Shown: one piece after another, positions 1 through 10,707 of the stretch
How positions within the stretch are numbered: the stretch's first letter is position 1
How the letters are laid out: each line of letters opens with the position of its first letter
From: Daldinia sp. FL1419
Lineage: Eukaryota; Ascomycota; Sordariomycetes; Xylariales; Hypoxylaceae
Direction: 5' to 3'
DNA: 64,000 bases
Assembly (NCBI GenBank): GCA_025201765.1
Contig: MU623403.1
Coordinates: 124,001 to 188,000, forward strand
Program-made: the position numbers and the translations under genes
Notes under the pieces: model-generated
Told to the model about the DNA's origin: nothing
The model's database searches: none
What the model saw: the letters and a program-made list of their open reading frames with translations, nothing else

Positions 1-939
1 GCCCATTTTGATCTTTCTCACGCCTGCGGCCAACTTGTCAACGAACTTGTCATAAATACCACGCTGCACGAGGATGCGTGAGCTAGCCGTACAAGCTTCG
101 CCCTTATTGAAAAAGGCTCCTTCGAGTGCCGTGCGTACTGCAGCATCGAAGTCTGCATCTTCAAAAACCGTCATCGCGTTCTTGCCACCAAGTTCAAGCG
201 CGACAGGCGTGATGCTGTCGGCAGCGGCCCGTGCCACAGCCGCCCCAGCAGTTGTGGATCCTGTGAAGCTGACCCTTTTGACGAGCGGATGCGTGATTAG
301 GGCCTGCGGTATCTCAGGCCCGACTCCTGGTATGGCTAATAGTACGTCTTTCGGTAAGATGGGCTCCAAGATTTCAACGATACGCAGCACTGTAAGAGGT
401 GCCTGCTCGCCCGGCTTCAAGATGAACGTATTACCCGCCGCAAGTGCCGGTGCCGGCTTGCTGCCCGCGAAGATGGGTGGCCAGTTGAAGGGTAGGATGC
501 CGACGCACACCCCGTACGGCTCATGTATCACGGTTGTATATAAGGGACCCCTATCGTAGAACGCCGAAGGTAATTTATCCGCCAAGCTTCCGAAGAATCG
601 GAAAGCTCTCACGAGAACACCGCAGTCGAATAGCTTGGCGTCTTGGAAGGGCTTCCCGTTCTCTAGGCAGATCAAAGTAGAGAGTTCGTCTAGATGCTTC
701 TCGAGCTCGTCAGCGCAGCGCAAAAGATATGCCGACCGCTGAGCGTGGGTCAAAGGCCGCCAGCGCTCCTCGAAGGCTACTTGCGAAGCTTGCACTGCTG
801 CATCAGTGGTGGTAGGGTCTCCGCCTTGGACTGTGGTGAGTACCTTGCCCGTAGCAGGATTCCTAACCGCAAAGCGCCTGCTCGGATCATTGCTCGAGTA
901 GCGATATACAGAAAGTTCGGGGAATGCTGGAATTACCAT
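1..939 (-). CDS. Aldehyde dehydrogenase, NAD(P)+-dependent (3' end outside window)
   Basis: Oxidises an aldehyde to the carboxylic acid with NAD(P)+. The reading frame starts at the ATG at 939 and runs without intron or stop to base 1, giving 313 residues of an expected 480-500, so the C-terminal third lies beyond the window. Landmarks in order: the cofactor-site block GILPFNWP, the SFTGSTTAG glycine motif, the general base in LELGGK (E249), and the nucleophile in FNKGEACTASSR (C283). All signature residues are present, so the visible part looks functional. No signal peptide is evident, so it is probably cytosolic. The family resembles fungal vanillin/salicylaldehyde-type dehydrogenases, but the substrate cannot be read from the sequence. 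The gene is divergent from the b5/acyl-CoA dehydrogenase gene, with a 1.55 kb shared upstream region. Confidence 0.93.
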   Translation of the reverse strand, partial: MVIPAFPELSVYRYSSNDPSRRFAVRNPATGKVLTTVQGGDPTTTDAAVQASQVAFEERWRPLTHAQRSAYLLRCADELEKHLDELSTLICLENGKPFQDAKLFDCGVLVRAFRFFGSLADKLPSAFYDRGPLYTTVIHEPYGVCVGILPFNWPPIFAGSKPAPALAAGNTFILKPGEQAPLTVLRIVEILEPILPKDVLLAIPGVGPEIPQALITHPLVKRVSFTGSTTAGAAVARAAADSITPVALELGGKNAMTVFEDADFDAAVRTALEGAFFNKGEACTASSRILVQRGIYDKFVDKLAAGVRKIKMG

Positions 940-2489
940 TGTAGTGTAGTGTATTGAGATGTCTTGATTTTGATTTCACTGCGGATACAAAAATAGGATC
1001 TCTTTCTTTGTCTCTACTTCCATCATTTATATACATCATTATTGCTATTCTGTCATTTCGTTTCCATGGAATATGTTGTCTGCTGAACAGTCTCCGCGTC
1101 TCGCGTGCCGTAATCTCCGCCTCCTTACTTCGTGAGCTGCGCACCTCCTTTGGGGAGGTTTGAATCTTTGGAGTTAGCGGGAACCTCTAATCGGTCTTAA
1201 TATCCTTCCGAGCCCCTCTCCATGGCGGATTTTAATTACTATATGTTTATCTAAAGCCGAATACTACTGCATTTGTATATATTGACGTACCGGACTTAAA
1301 AGTCAACCATAGTTGGCAACACTGAGTAGTATCGCCTCAAGGGCGAGTCGGTGGTACGCTCTTCGGTCTCTGCTATCTCCTTGGACGCGAACTCGACATG
1401 GTATAATCCTCAATTACGGGGACGCTGATTGGTGGAGGCGAAGAACGGAGCCCCTCGTAGATCACGACGAAAGGGTAACTATAGCACGGTTCGTTCCGAC
1501 TGGCGATTTACGGGCAATATCAGATATACATAGTAAGATGAAAAGGTATCAAGTCTATAATCCCTCGAGGCCCGGAGGCAAAGCTGAGTAAAAGAGAAAA
1601 GGGAAAAGGGAAAATAGGGAAGTTGGGCTCAGGATACTAATAGATGCGTAGGTTAGGTAGTTAGTTATAAAGTACAACTCTAGCTCCTCGAAACCCACGT
1701 TGCATCTAACTAACTTTATATTTTGATGGAATGGTTTGCTAATTACCTATGTAGCAACAAAATTTTTCTGCTTGAGTTGGTATTCTTGAATTGGTGAAGA
1801 GCGAAGCTATACGAATCTTGAAGCAATTCAGGTTGAATGCAACTAACTTTAATTAATCTCATCGCTACGCGTCAGTAATCGTACATAATAGTATTAACCT
1901 AGGTTAGGTAGGTACATAGTACGCGCTTACTCGTCAGTTACGCGACGAACCGAAACCCCCCCAAACGGACATCGTTATCGTCCTAGGCACATGCCACAAG
2001 GCGTCGCTGACCTGAGCTTATCGAAGGCTACCCGCGGTCCAGCAGCCATAAGCGGTAAAGACGCTACCGAAGCGGCCAATCAGATGCGATTAAATATGTA
2101 TTACGACGGATGCACTTATGCACCCCATGTCCCTCCATACCTTCCATATTCTCCTACTCGAGTCCGAGCCGAGGCATCGCTTTCCCCGGATCCACTGCGC
2201 CGTCTCCCAAGCTGACGTCAAAAACATGGAAGGGACGAAGAAATAAGAATCTCTTTTCTTCTTTTTAGAAAAATAATAACTACTTCATTCTTGTCGAGGT
2301 TGCATTCTCTCGTTGTAGTTGAAGCTTCGTGCGTCGTCGTAAGAGCCAGAGCCAGAGCCAGAGTCCATCGTGTCTTGTAGGAATTGCATCGCCAATTGAG
2401 CTCCCATTCCTTTCATTCTTGACGAGGTTTCCTTCTATTCTTTAATCACTTCCTTCATAACGACTCTCCCACAACTTTATACCGCCATC
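940..2489. other. Divergent intergenic region between ALDH and b5-ACAD genes
   Basis: No supportable gene. It holds the upstream regions of both flanking genes, a CCTAGGTTAGGTAGGTAC-type repeat near 1896-1918, and a short hexamer run (GAGCCA, about three copies) near 2344-2364 in the probable leader of the downstream gene. Open frames here (for example 1313-1591 and 1991-2215) have no recognisable protein character. Confidence 0.6.
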
Positions 2490-4155
2490 ATGTCTAAAAC
2501 ATTCACCCGCGATGAGGTGTCTAAGCACAACACCGAAGACTCGGTCTGGTTCGTAATCGATAGCAAAGTTTACGACGTATCCGACTTCGTCGACGCGCAT
2601 CCTGGCGGAGAGGCTGTCCTACGACAGGTTGCTGGCCAAGATGCCACCGTAGCTTTCTACAACTTGCACCGTCACGAGGTCCTCACCAAGTACGAAGATC
2701 TATGCATCGGCACCCTCCAGGGCGAGGAGCCCCAGGTCGTCACCCCCAAGCCCGGTGATCTTAGCACCGTTCCCTACGCCGAGCCCCTGTGGTTGACGCC
2801 CCAATTCAAGAGCCCGTACTACAACGAGAGCCACCACCGTTTACGCAAGGCCATGCGTGTCTTTACCGACACTTACATTACCCCCGAGGCACAGGCCCGC
2901 GAGGCCGATGGCAAGCGTATTAGCCAAGAACTAGTCGACCGTATGGCGGAGAAGGGCATCCTACATATGCGGCTGGGCCCGGGTAAGCACTTACATGGTG
3001 TAAACCTATTAGACGGGGCAGTCAAGGGCGAAGAATTCGACTACTTCCACGACCTAATCACGGCGCAAGAAGGTGTACGATGTAACGCACGTGGATTCCA
3101 AGACGGACAGCTAGCCGGTATGGTCATCGGACTCCCTTGCATCATGAACTACATGCGCGACGCGCCGCGGCGTAAGGCCATCATGGACGAGGTACTCAGC
3201 GGCAAGAAGTACATGTGTCTTGCCATCACCGAAGCCTTCGCCGGATCTGACGTCGCCGGCCTGCGCACCACCGCCACCAAGACCCCCGACGGCAAGCATT
3301 ACATTGTCAACGGTACCAAGAAGTGGATTACAAACGGCACTTTCTGCGACTACTTCATCACTGGCGTCAAGACCGACAAGGGCTTGAGCGTATTACTCAT
3401 TGAGCGCGGCGAGGGCGTCGAGACCAAGCAAATTAAGACTTCGTACTCGACTGCTGCCGGCACTGCGTACATCACCTTCGACAACGTCAAGGTCCCTGCC
3501 GAGAACCTTCTCGGCGAGGAGAATAAGGGTATCTACGTCATCCTCAGCAATTTCAACCACGAGCGATGGACCATGGCCTGTGAGTCCGACCTGCTATATA
3601 ACTACTTCTATGTCCTAAGTCGTGTGTGCTAATCTCAACTCCAGGCGCCGGAATTCGTGTGTGTAGATCCGTCGTAGAGGAATGTCTCAAGTGGGCGCAC
3701 CAGCGCATCGTCTTCGGAAAGCGACTAATCGAACAACCCGTTATCCGACAAAAACTCGCCAAAATGATTGCCCTCGTCGAGGCGAATCGTACGTAGCACC
3801 CTCCTCTCACCTAATTTCCTTTCTTATATCATCTAACTAACCCCCTTTTCCAGAATCCTGGCTCGAAACCATAACCTACCAAATGTGTCACATGCCCTAC
3901 AAGCAACAAGCGCAGCATCTCGGTGGTCCCATCGGTTTGCTAAAAATGAGCATCACCCGCGCCGCGCACGAGATTGCCGACGAATCCGTCCAGATCTTTG
4001 GCGGCCGCGGTCTTACCCAATCTGGCATGGGTCGTGTCGTCGAGATGTTCCACCGGACGTACAAGTTCGACGCTATCCTCGGCGGTGCCGAGGAGGTCCT
4101 CGCTGACCTGGGTGTTCGCCAGGCTATGCGACAGATGCCCAACGCCAAGTTATAA
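2490..4155 (+). CDS. Cytochrome b5 / acyl-CoA dehydrogenase fusion protein
   Basis: Predicted flavoprotein that desaturates an acyl-CoA, with an N-terminal haem domain that could accept electrons. Exons: 2490-3579, 3645-3788, 3854-4155 (511 aa), with donors GTGAGT and GTACGT, acceptors CTCCAG and TTCCAG, and branch GCTAATC in intron 1. Residues 5-80 are a cytochrome b5 domain with the haem-ligand motif DAHPGGEA (H37) and a second candidate ligand at H60 or H62. The rest is an acyl-CoA dehydrogenase: AITEAFAGSDVAGLRTTA flavin/substrate block, VNGTKKWITNG, the WAHQRIVFGKRL block, and GGAEEVLAD near the C-terminus where the catalytic Glu lies. The start is fixed by the b5 domain at the N-terminus. 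Fungi are known to have such fusions. No mitochondrial or peroxisomal signal is obvious (the C-terminus is NAKL, not a PTS1). Acyl chain specificity is unknown. Confidence 0.93.
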
Positions 4156-4706
4156 ACTATAAACTAGATATACGGCCATTTATATGGGCTTATTTGGGAT
4201 ATTTAAAGATTCAGAGCTTCGTGTTGGCCAAAATTCAACATGTTACAATTGTATAAATAAGCTAGGCTAGGTATTACAAGGAAAAAGATATGGGCTTGGT
4301 TCATGCTATAGCATTAGCTGCGGCGTCGGGGGGGGAGAGATCTATTAAATTAGTCGATTCAATCATGAACACACTTCCTATCGTATTTTACTATGGCCTC
4401 GAAAATGCGTTTATTATGACGGTATAGCGAGGCACTAAAGTACATATATATACCTAGGTACGTTTTGACTTTATACGCGAGGAATTTAGAGACGGGGTTT
4501 ATATCCTTTGCTGTATTGGCCGCGTGGGTCGAGTCCTCGAGTGTAACAGTGAATCTTCCAAGAAAAGTCCAAAGAGGTTGTTAAACCCAACCAAAACACT
4601 ACGGATGCTATCCTTAAGTAGCCCTTGACTCGCTTCCTGAGATATCGGAACGCCCCGGAAATGATCCTAGCCACTCCTACATACAGGAGCACTCTGCGCT
4701 CCCTGG
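4156..4706. other. Convergent intergenic region
   Basis: Lies between the 3' ends of the b5-ACAD gene and the MFS transporter gene. No coding signal is seen. Around 4440-4470 there is an AT-rich stretch with a TACCTAGGTACG palindrome. Confidence 0.6.
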
Positions 4707-7124
4707 CTATCGAGGCTGGAGGCCCTGTGTTAACATTTGATGCGTCAAGATCTGGCGATTCGCAAGCGGAAAACGACGACGTCCGGCGTACGGCGTGTGA
4801 TGGTGATGGATAATATGACTACTGTTGTTTCCGTTCGTAGCGTAAGGACTCGATCTAGGAATATCCTTGCTTGTGTTTGTAAAAGCGGGATCGTTGAAGT
4901 AGCGAGCCGGATCGCCCACGGTGGTGCGCGGTGGAGCGTGGCGCTTGGTCGTGCCGCATTCTTCGCAGATAACCCAGACGACTCTTTCGGACGGGCTACA
5001 TCCTCGTCGAATGGTTGTCCTTGTGGTTTTGTTGGTGTTGGAGGTATCCTCGCTTTTACGCGATGATTGAGACGATACGGATGGGGCAGCTGTGTGTTGT
5101 CTTTCGCTGGTGACTGATGCGGCTAATGTATCGACGGGAGACCACCGCTTGCTTGGCCGGTTCCCGCTTTCGTTTCGAGTGGTTCGAGGGGAGTTGGGTG
5201 GCGGCTGAGGAAGAACTGATGTATTCCGCTTAGACTCATTATTCTTATGTTCCGATAGCTCCTGTTTCGAAAGACCCTGTCTTCCAATGCGGATGAATGG
5301 TACTAGAAGAAGAGAAACTCCCGCAAACGCCGTGGTGGCCATAAAAGTATTTGTGTATGGTAGTTCTAGGTAAGAATCCTGCCACTCTCCGTCATATGAT
5401 GACCATATCGCAGTAGTAACTCCCATGCCAAGAGGAACTCCGAGGCGACTGGTCGTTTGGAGTAGAGAAGCGCCAATAGAGTGATGTTTAACGGGAAGAG
5501 ATGATAAGATATACAGCTACGATGCTATTAGACACGCCTTGCTTCGGAGCTTTATATTTATACAGGGCCACTTACCGACCCAACATTCATGATCCAATCC
5601 ATTCCAATGGTACTCAACATGATCGACGGAAATATCCAGACCAAGTAGTTGCTTCCCTGTCGCAAAAATATGAGAAGTACATTGCTAACGACAAGGGAAG
5701 CAGCCGCTACTCCTAATAGCACAGTCCCAGGGACCCTATGCATTATCAACCCAACGAGGGGGCTGAGTACTAAGCCTACAAGAGCCTGAGGTAGCAATCG
5801 TACGGCGACGTCGAATGGTCTGAAGCCCTCGAGGTCTTGCATGAATAAGGAAACCCAGAACAACTGGGAATAAAAAGACATGGCTGCAGTTAAAGTGCAA
5901 ATAATCACCTCCGTATCATATTAGCCATTTCTCATAGTTAGGTGTCGAGTAGGTCTCACCAAAGTTACCGTCAAGTTTTCCCAAATCGACGGGGGTATCA
6001 TGGGCGTTCGCGTAACGTTTTCCCAAAGAAGGAAGCATCCAAAAGACAGCACACCCAAAGTTAGGAGTAGGATAACAGTTGGCGTCTTCCACGGCTCGGG
6101 GCCTTGCGGGCCAATGGTCAACGCAATAGTGAAGAGTAAAAGACCCGTGACAAGCAGAAACAACCCCAGCCAGTCGAATTGCAAGAGCTTGGACTTCTTC
6201 TTGGGTGTCTCGATAGACAACATAGGAAAGGCTTCAGGCTCGGCGATGATACGCACCTCTACCTTCTCTTCGGTTTCAGGATCCGAGACGTTCGGCACGA
6301 ATATGCAAGCGAGTCCCGACACAACTGCGTACAGCGCAGCCAAAGCTATGAACGGGGCCCTCCAGCTGGTTTCAAGAGCCAAGGCGCCAGACCCGAGACC
6401 ACCAATGATGGTAGCTGTAGGCGTACCCATCAAGAAAGAAGAGAAGACCATGTTTTTGCGACGCGATGGTGTCGGGTAGACAAGACTCAATATGCCAACG
6501 GCGATAGGAACATTCGCCGCACAAGCGATACCAGTCAACCCGGATATGACATCAAGCACAACCCCAGTTTTCGCGAAGGACGTGCACGAGACAAACAGGC
6601 AGAATACCACCAAGCTGAGGATCAGCAGGGTCTTGCGCGGTAAAACAGGACAAGTGTCCGCGACGTAGCCAAACGGAAGCAAGAACGCGCCCGTCGTTAA
6701 CCTGCGAGCTGGTAAGTCCGAACGGTCCAAGCAGGACTGCCTAACAGAGAGCAAGCTGGAAGGATTTAAAACGAAACAAAGCAAAACAAAAGCAAAATAA
6801 AATAAAAATAAAATAAAATAAATACCCCGAACTAGCCGTCGCCCACGCGATCTGCGCAGGCGTCATCTGCAAGGCGCCGGAAATCGGGCCGGCGACGACG
6901 ACGACGGAGCGCTGGAGAAAGACGGGCGTGGCGGCGGCAAAAGCCATCAGCGCGACGAACAGGCACTCGTGAAGGGCGCTCTTGAGGCACGCCGGCCGGC
7001 TGCCTGCCGGTAGCGCGGTACGAACCTCCCTGTTGTCGTCGTCGAGACAAACTTCTTGCAGGTCGTCCGGGCTTGGGGCTTGGGACGAGGGGGGGAGGGT
7101 CCAGGGGTGTTTCTCGAGGGACAT
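4707..7124 (-). CDS. MFS multidrug-type transporter with long C-terminal tail
   Basis: Major facilitator, probably a proton-driven exporter of the DHA family at the plasma membrane. Exons (transcript order): 7124-6826, 6701-5960, 5908-5576, 5516-4707, giving 727 aa. Donors are GTATTT, GTGAGA and GTAAGT; all acceptors are AG. The frame is continuous across every junction. The start is the ATG at 7124 (MSLEKHPW); longer upstream frames lack transporter character. About 95 cytosolic residues precede the first membrane span, which leads into SSGLTTGAFLLPFGYVAD across intron 1, the typical motif-A region. Many hydrophobic spans follow. After the last span near GVSLLLVPFIRIGRQ come about 200 polar residues rich in Ser, Thr and Pro, containing VVWVICEECGTTKR. 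Such a tail is unusual for this family. Intron 1 contains an (ATTTT)n run. Substrate unknown. Confidence 0.88.
6784..6825. repeat. AT-rich pentamer run (ATTTT-like) inside MFS intron 1
   Basis: On the plus strand the tract reads as repeats of AAAAT/AAAAC. It begins immediately at the 5' splice site of intron 1, so length change here would alter the intron but not the protein. Confidence 0.7.
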
Positions 7125-7791
7125 ATTTTTTTTTGGTGTTTGTTTGTTTGTTATTTTGAGAGAGAGAGAAAAGGGGGGGAGGGTTGTTTGAATGAGTGTG
7201 TTGGGATGGGATGGGATGGAGGGAGATCTAACCAACGAAAGACGAGAGCAAGAAAAGTAAACCAAAGAGGATGGTAAGCGAAAGAATTGAAGTTGGATGA
7301 TTTTGTAGAGTTGTATGAAAGTAGAGAGGAGTGTTGTTAATAGAAGACGTCCATCTTCCGAACTAGATATGGTACTCCAGGATAGAGATGTTCGAGGAAA
7401 GACATTGACGCATGCAAACGGGCACGACTGCCAACCTCGGGAGACTCGAGGAGTAGTTCCACCTCGCATTCTTTCCGTGAACACTTCGGTAAGTGAGGAT
7501 TGGATGTTGGGTCTGAACGTAAGGCGGTTTCCATCGTTACAGCCGCTTCATACGGTTCCGCAACGTTGTCCTGGAAAGACCGAGGCGACGCAGCTGTGTG
7601 ACGTATGACTTTTGTAGGCCGCTGCTTCGAGTATAAATATCCCTCGACTTGGAAAGGTCGTTGCCCCTTATTGATACCCAAATCTAGACACTCTGGACTA
7701 CCTAGATAGTAACCTATCGTTCACGCCGCAAAAAGTGCGCTCGTTCTGATAACTCGATATCCTATCCAATCTAAAGCCTCAAGGAATCAAT
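7125..7791. other. Divergent promoter region of MFS and secreted-protein genes
   Basis: About 670 bp between two outward-facing start codons. On the MFS side the leader carries a CT-rich tract and CAAA repeats (7129-7170 region). On the secreted-protein side there is a consensus TATA box. No gene supported inside. Confidence 0.6.
7632..7638 (+). promoter_or_regulatory. Candidate TATA box (TATAAAT) of the small secreted protein gene
   Basis: TATAAAT lies 154 bases before the start codon at 7792, which would give a leader of roughly 120 nt. TATA boxes of this quality are uncommon in the window, and fit a strongly regulated gene. Inferred from sequence only. Confidence 0.45.
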
Positions 7792-8157
7792 ATGGTTCCA
7801 ATCACTCTCCTAAGAATTGTCGCAATCTCATCCTTCGGTGTTGCATTTGCCAGGCCTCCTACCGGGCTGCCAAAGTCACTGTTCCCTAATATCACAGCTG
7901 CCTTAGATGCCGGCGTTGACTGCTTTCCGTTCGAAGACCCGCATTGCTGCGTCGATCAGGCAGTTTGCCAATGCACGAACGGTACGTTCCATAACTACTA
8001 TGACTCTGACTTGGAGTTCTCTCAACTGATTTTGAAAGGGACGTTCTTTGGCGTAAATGTGATAGGGTCCAATGATAGCTCTTCTGCCCTCTGCTTGCCG
8101 CCGAGCAATGTGACCTATGGACAGGATATGGGAAATATCCCCGGGTACTGCTGTTAA
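7792..8157 (+). CDS. Small secreted cysteine-rich protein
   Basis: 121-residue intronless protein with a clear secretion signal (hydrophobic residues 5-20, likely cleavage after AFA-20). The mature part has eight cysteines (C44, C52, C53, C59, C61, C101, C120, C121), an even number consistent with four disulfides, and four N-glycosylation sequons (N33, N63, N94, N106). The spacing C-x7-CC-x5-C-x-C-x39-C-x18-CC is not the hydrophobin or CFEM pattern. Size, signal and cysteine content are those of fungal secreted effector-like or cell-surface proteins; no family is recognised. It is divergent from the MFS transporter and has its own TATA box. Confidence 0.75.
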   Translation: MVPITLLRIVAISSFGVAFARPPTGLPKSLFPNITAALDAGVDCFPFEDPHCCVDQAVCQCTNGTFHNYYDSDLEFSQLILKGTFFGVNVIGSNDSSSALCLPPSNVTYGQDMGNIPGYCC

Positions 8158-8474
8158 ATAGGGGTGGGCCGTGGCGTGGATTCGAGGAACAGGAACGAAA
8201 ATATGTCCTATCGTGAAAATGATGTTCCCAAGAAGGGATTGGTCGAGTTTTGCTTATAATGCTGGACTGGAGTTTTTTGATGTACTTGGAGTCAATGCGT
8301 TCTAGTAGCAATGTATTGTGTTTCCCTTACGATAGCACTATAAACAAGCTTGCAAGACAACATCGCAATATACGAAGTGGGAATCATTATTTTATGACCT
8401 TGTCGATATCAGAGTACCTTGGTCTTCTATACACATAATACATTGCATTATACAGTCATCATAGGCCTGGTAGT
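8158..8474. other. Short convergent intergenic region
   Basis: 317 bp between the secreted-protein stop codon and the 3' end of the rRNA methyltransferase gene. Nothing recognised. Confidence 0.6.
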
Positions 8475-9777
8475 CTAAGGACCATCAATGTCGGAGAGCG
8501 TAACATCGCCTTTCCTCCGCAGCGCCACGAAATACATCTCTCGAGACTCCTAAGCAACTTATTAGAACCAGAGACAAGAAAATCAATCCGGAGAAACGTA
8601 CACTTCTTGACGATTCCGGTTTCTCACGATGGACCTTATCAAACATCTTCCTGAGTTTGAGCTCGAGATCCTTGTCTTCCACACCTTGGTAGAATTTGCA
8701 GACAAAGTGGCCGCCGGCTTTTAGGGTATCGCTTGCGAATTGAAGAGCCGCAAGACACAGATCCTAGGAATCTCGGTGAGTACTCGCTCACGAAAGACGC
8801 ACGGAAATTCTGTGCGAGGAAGAGTTGAAACTTACCATACTACCTACGTGGTCTCGGAAGCCTATGCCGCTCGTGTTCATCATCCTATAATATGCGTGAG
8901 TTAGTGTGTTGGAGGAGCCGGTGGTTAGTGGCCAGGGTGCTGACATGTCGCTTAGAACAACCTATTAAATATGTTCAGCCTCGTGGATTCGAATAGAAAG
9001 AAGGGTAACGCGTACATCAACGAGCCTCTCCCCATTCTTGGAGAGCTCCTCGTGGCTAGACTCGACCGATTCGGCGCGCTCGGCATCGATGTAGCTTGGT
9101 CTATCCGTAATAACACCTTCTTCCTCTAAAGCCTCCCCGTCGGGATCAGACAGGTTCCTTCGCTGTGCGAATTCAACAAGGTAGTCCTTCACGAGCTGGT
9201 GAACACTTGGAGATAGGAAGTTGCCTTGGATGGTCGACACGCCCTTGGGCGGCTGCGCTGGGATGACATCGATTCCAATCACACGTCCATTTGGCTTCGT
9301 ACGATCCAAAGCGACCTGAAGAAAATGAGCGACTGGCACATGTGGAAATTCGCAGTTCTCATACCTGAGACCAACTACCTGGCGCATACCCCTGAACCTG
9401 TTTAGCATGTTGATATAGTAAGAGTCAGAATACTTACTAGGTCGATTACCGTCTGTCCTCTTTTGAACAGTCTATACTTTGATTCCATCTATAAAAACTC
9501 AAGTGAGCTTCAATTCGTTAAAATTCCACCATCAACTCACTTCAAGTAATTTGAACGCAGCACGACCCCTAAGCCCCTTAACCTTAGCCATCCGCGTAAA
9601 TAAATCACCCTCCTGCCGCCGCACCCATCTCGAATTCGACGAGCTCCATCGTACGCTCTCCAACTTCAATTGCGCAGGGGGTCCAACCGCACCAGGCGAT
9701 CTAACAGCCGCCGCCGCCGCCGCCGCGGTCAAGAGCCTCGCACTGCTCGGCGCCGCCAATCTCGCCAACGCGCGCAT
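8475..9777 (-). CDS. MRM2: Mitochondrial rRNA 2'-O-methyltransferase, FtsJ/RrmJ family (Mrm2-like)
   Basis: SAM-dependent enzyme that methylates a ribose in the peptidyl-transferase region of mitochondrial large rRNA (known of Mrm2/RrmJ). Seven exons: 9777-9541, 9488-9438, 9391-9365, 9315-9016, 8961-8836, 8763-8602, 8549-8475; 325 aa. Every intron is phase 0 with GT-AG ends. The N-terminus (Ala/Arg/Ser-rich, no acids for the first ~35 residues, includes a GCC-repeat Ala run) looks like a mitochondrial import sequence. The K-D-K-E catalytic tetrad is visible as Lys in RAAFKLLE, Asp in LSDMSAPWP, Lys in HFVCKFYQG and Glu in ESREMYFVALRRK. SAM motif I is DLGYAPGSWSQVA. An insert of about 60 acidic residues lies between the SAM domain strands (RRNLSDPDGEALEEEG region), longer than in bacterial RrmJ. 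The 27-nt exon 3 encodes GYAPGSWSQ. Confidence 0.92.
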
Positions 9778-10707
9778 CAACGCAGTGGGTTTCGTCGGAA
9801 TAGCGATAATGCGCTACCTCATTTCTAATAAATAATGAATAACCTATTTCAAGGATAATACATGCAAGTCGCCTTTTCGAAGGATTCGATGCCGAGGTAC
9901 GATTTGAACGGGTGTGAATTGGGTTAGGTACCTAAGTTTCAAATTTTCGCCAAGTTGGTTGATTATTCAACTATGCGAAGACGAATACGGCGGATACGGT
10001 GACGTCGGTTACCCTATTAGTGGGTTGATTTGCTAAACAGATGCGTACCTATGTACAACAAAGGTACCTACTACCTAACGGGGCGTTAACCAGGTTATGT
10101 ACATAGGTACCTACCTAGGTAGTCAGCTCCATAGTTATTAGATGGACAACATGGACAATAGTTATTAGTTACTTCGTCTTACAACTCTAAAACAGAGCAA
10201 CCCTCTATGATTTCACGTCTTAAGATTCAAAAGAGATATTCCGAAGTCCGTATTGAAGTTTTACAAGCCCTACCAGATCTTAAGAGAATTGGTACGATAT
10301 TGTATCTAAAAGGCTCGATATAGCTGAAACCACTATGCACTATGTAATGTAATTAGAGTAACCCGCGGCTTTCAGCTCGCTATCCCGAACTTTCCAGCGA
10401 CCAGGGCCACTAATATGCCAGCTTATAAAAAAATTAAAAAAATAGAAAATAAAAAATAACACCAAGGCGAAGGGAAGGGTTCCGACAAAGACCCGCATAT
10501 AGGAGCTTGCCCACAATACATATGTATGTAGGTTAGCTTGTTAGCTGCCTGTTTACCTTTGGATAACTTGGAAGCTTTGATACTTTACACTTCCTGAGTT
10601 GAGTGTTTATACGGCAGTTTTTACAAACCTACCTACCTACCTACCTAGGTACACACGCCCGTACTCCTGTTATATTCTCTTGCGTCCATCAGTAGAGCCT
10701 CACCACC
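9778..10707. other. Divergent intergenic region rich in TAGGTACCTA-type palindromes
   Basis: No gene supported. Contains GGTACCTACCTAGGTA-like palindromic runs at about 10,062-10,122 and 10,628-10,652 and an A/T-rich tract at 10,420-10,460. Upstream regions of the methyltransferase gene (-) and the membrane-protein gene (+). Confidence 0.6.
10628..10652. repeat. (CCTA)n / CCTAGGTA repeat
   Basis: Four to five CCTA units ending in CCTAGGTACAC, about 55 bp before the start codon of the downstream gene, so probably in its leader or core promoter. It is one of many related copies between genes in this window. Confidence 0.7.

Noticed and set aside
9479..9835. 118-codon plus-strand frame
   Set aside because: Antisense to exon 1 of the rRNA methyltransferase gene, which has clear family motifs; the frame is a shadow of the GCC-rich stretch.
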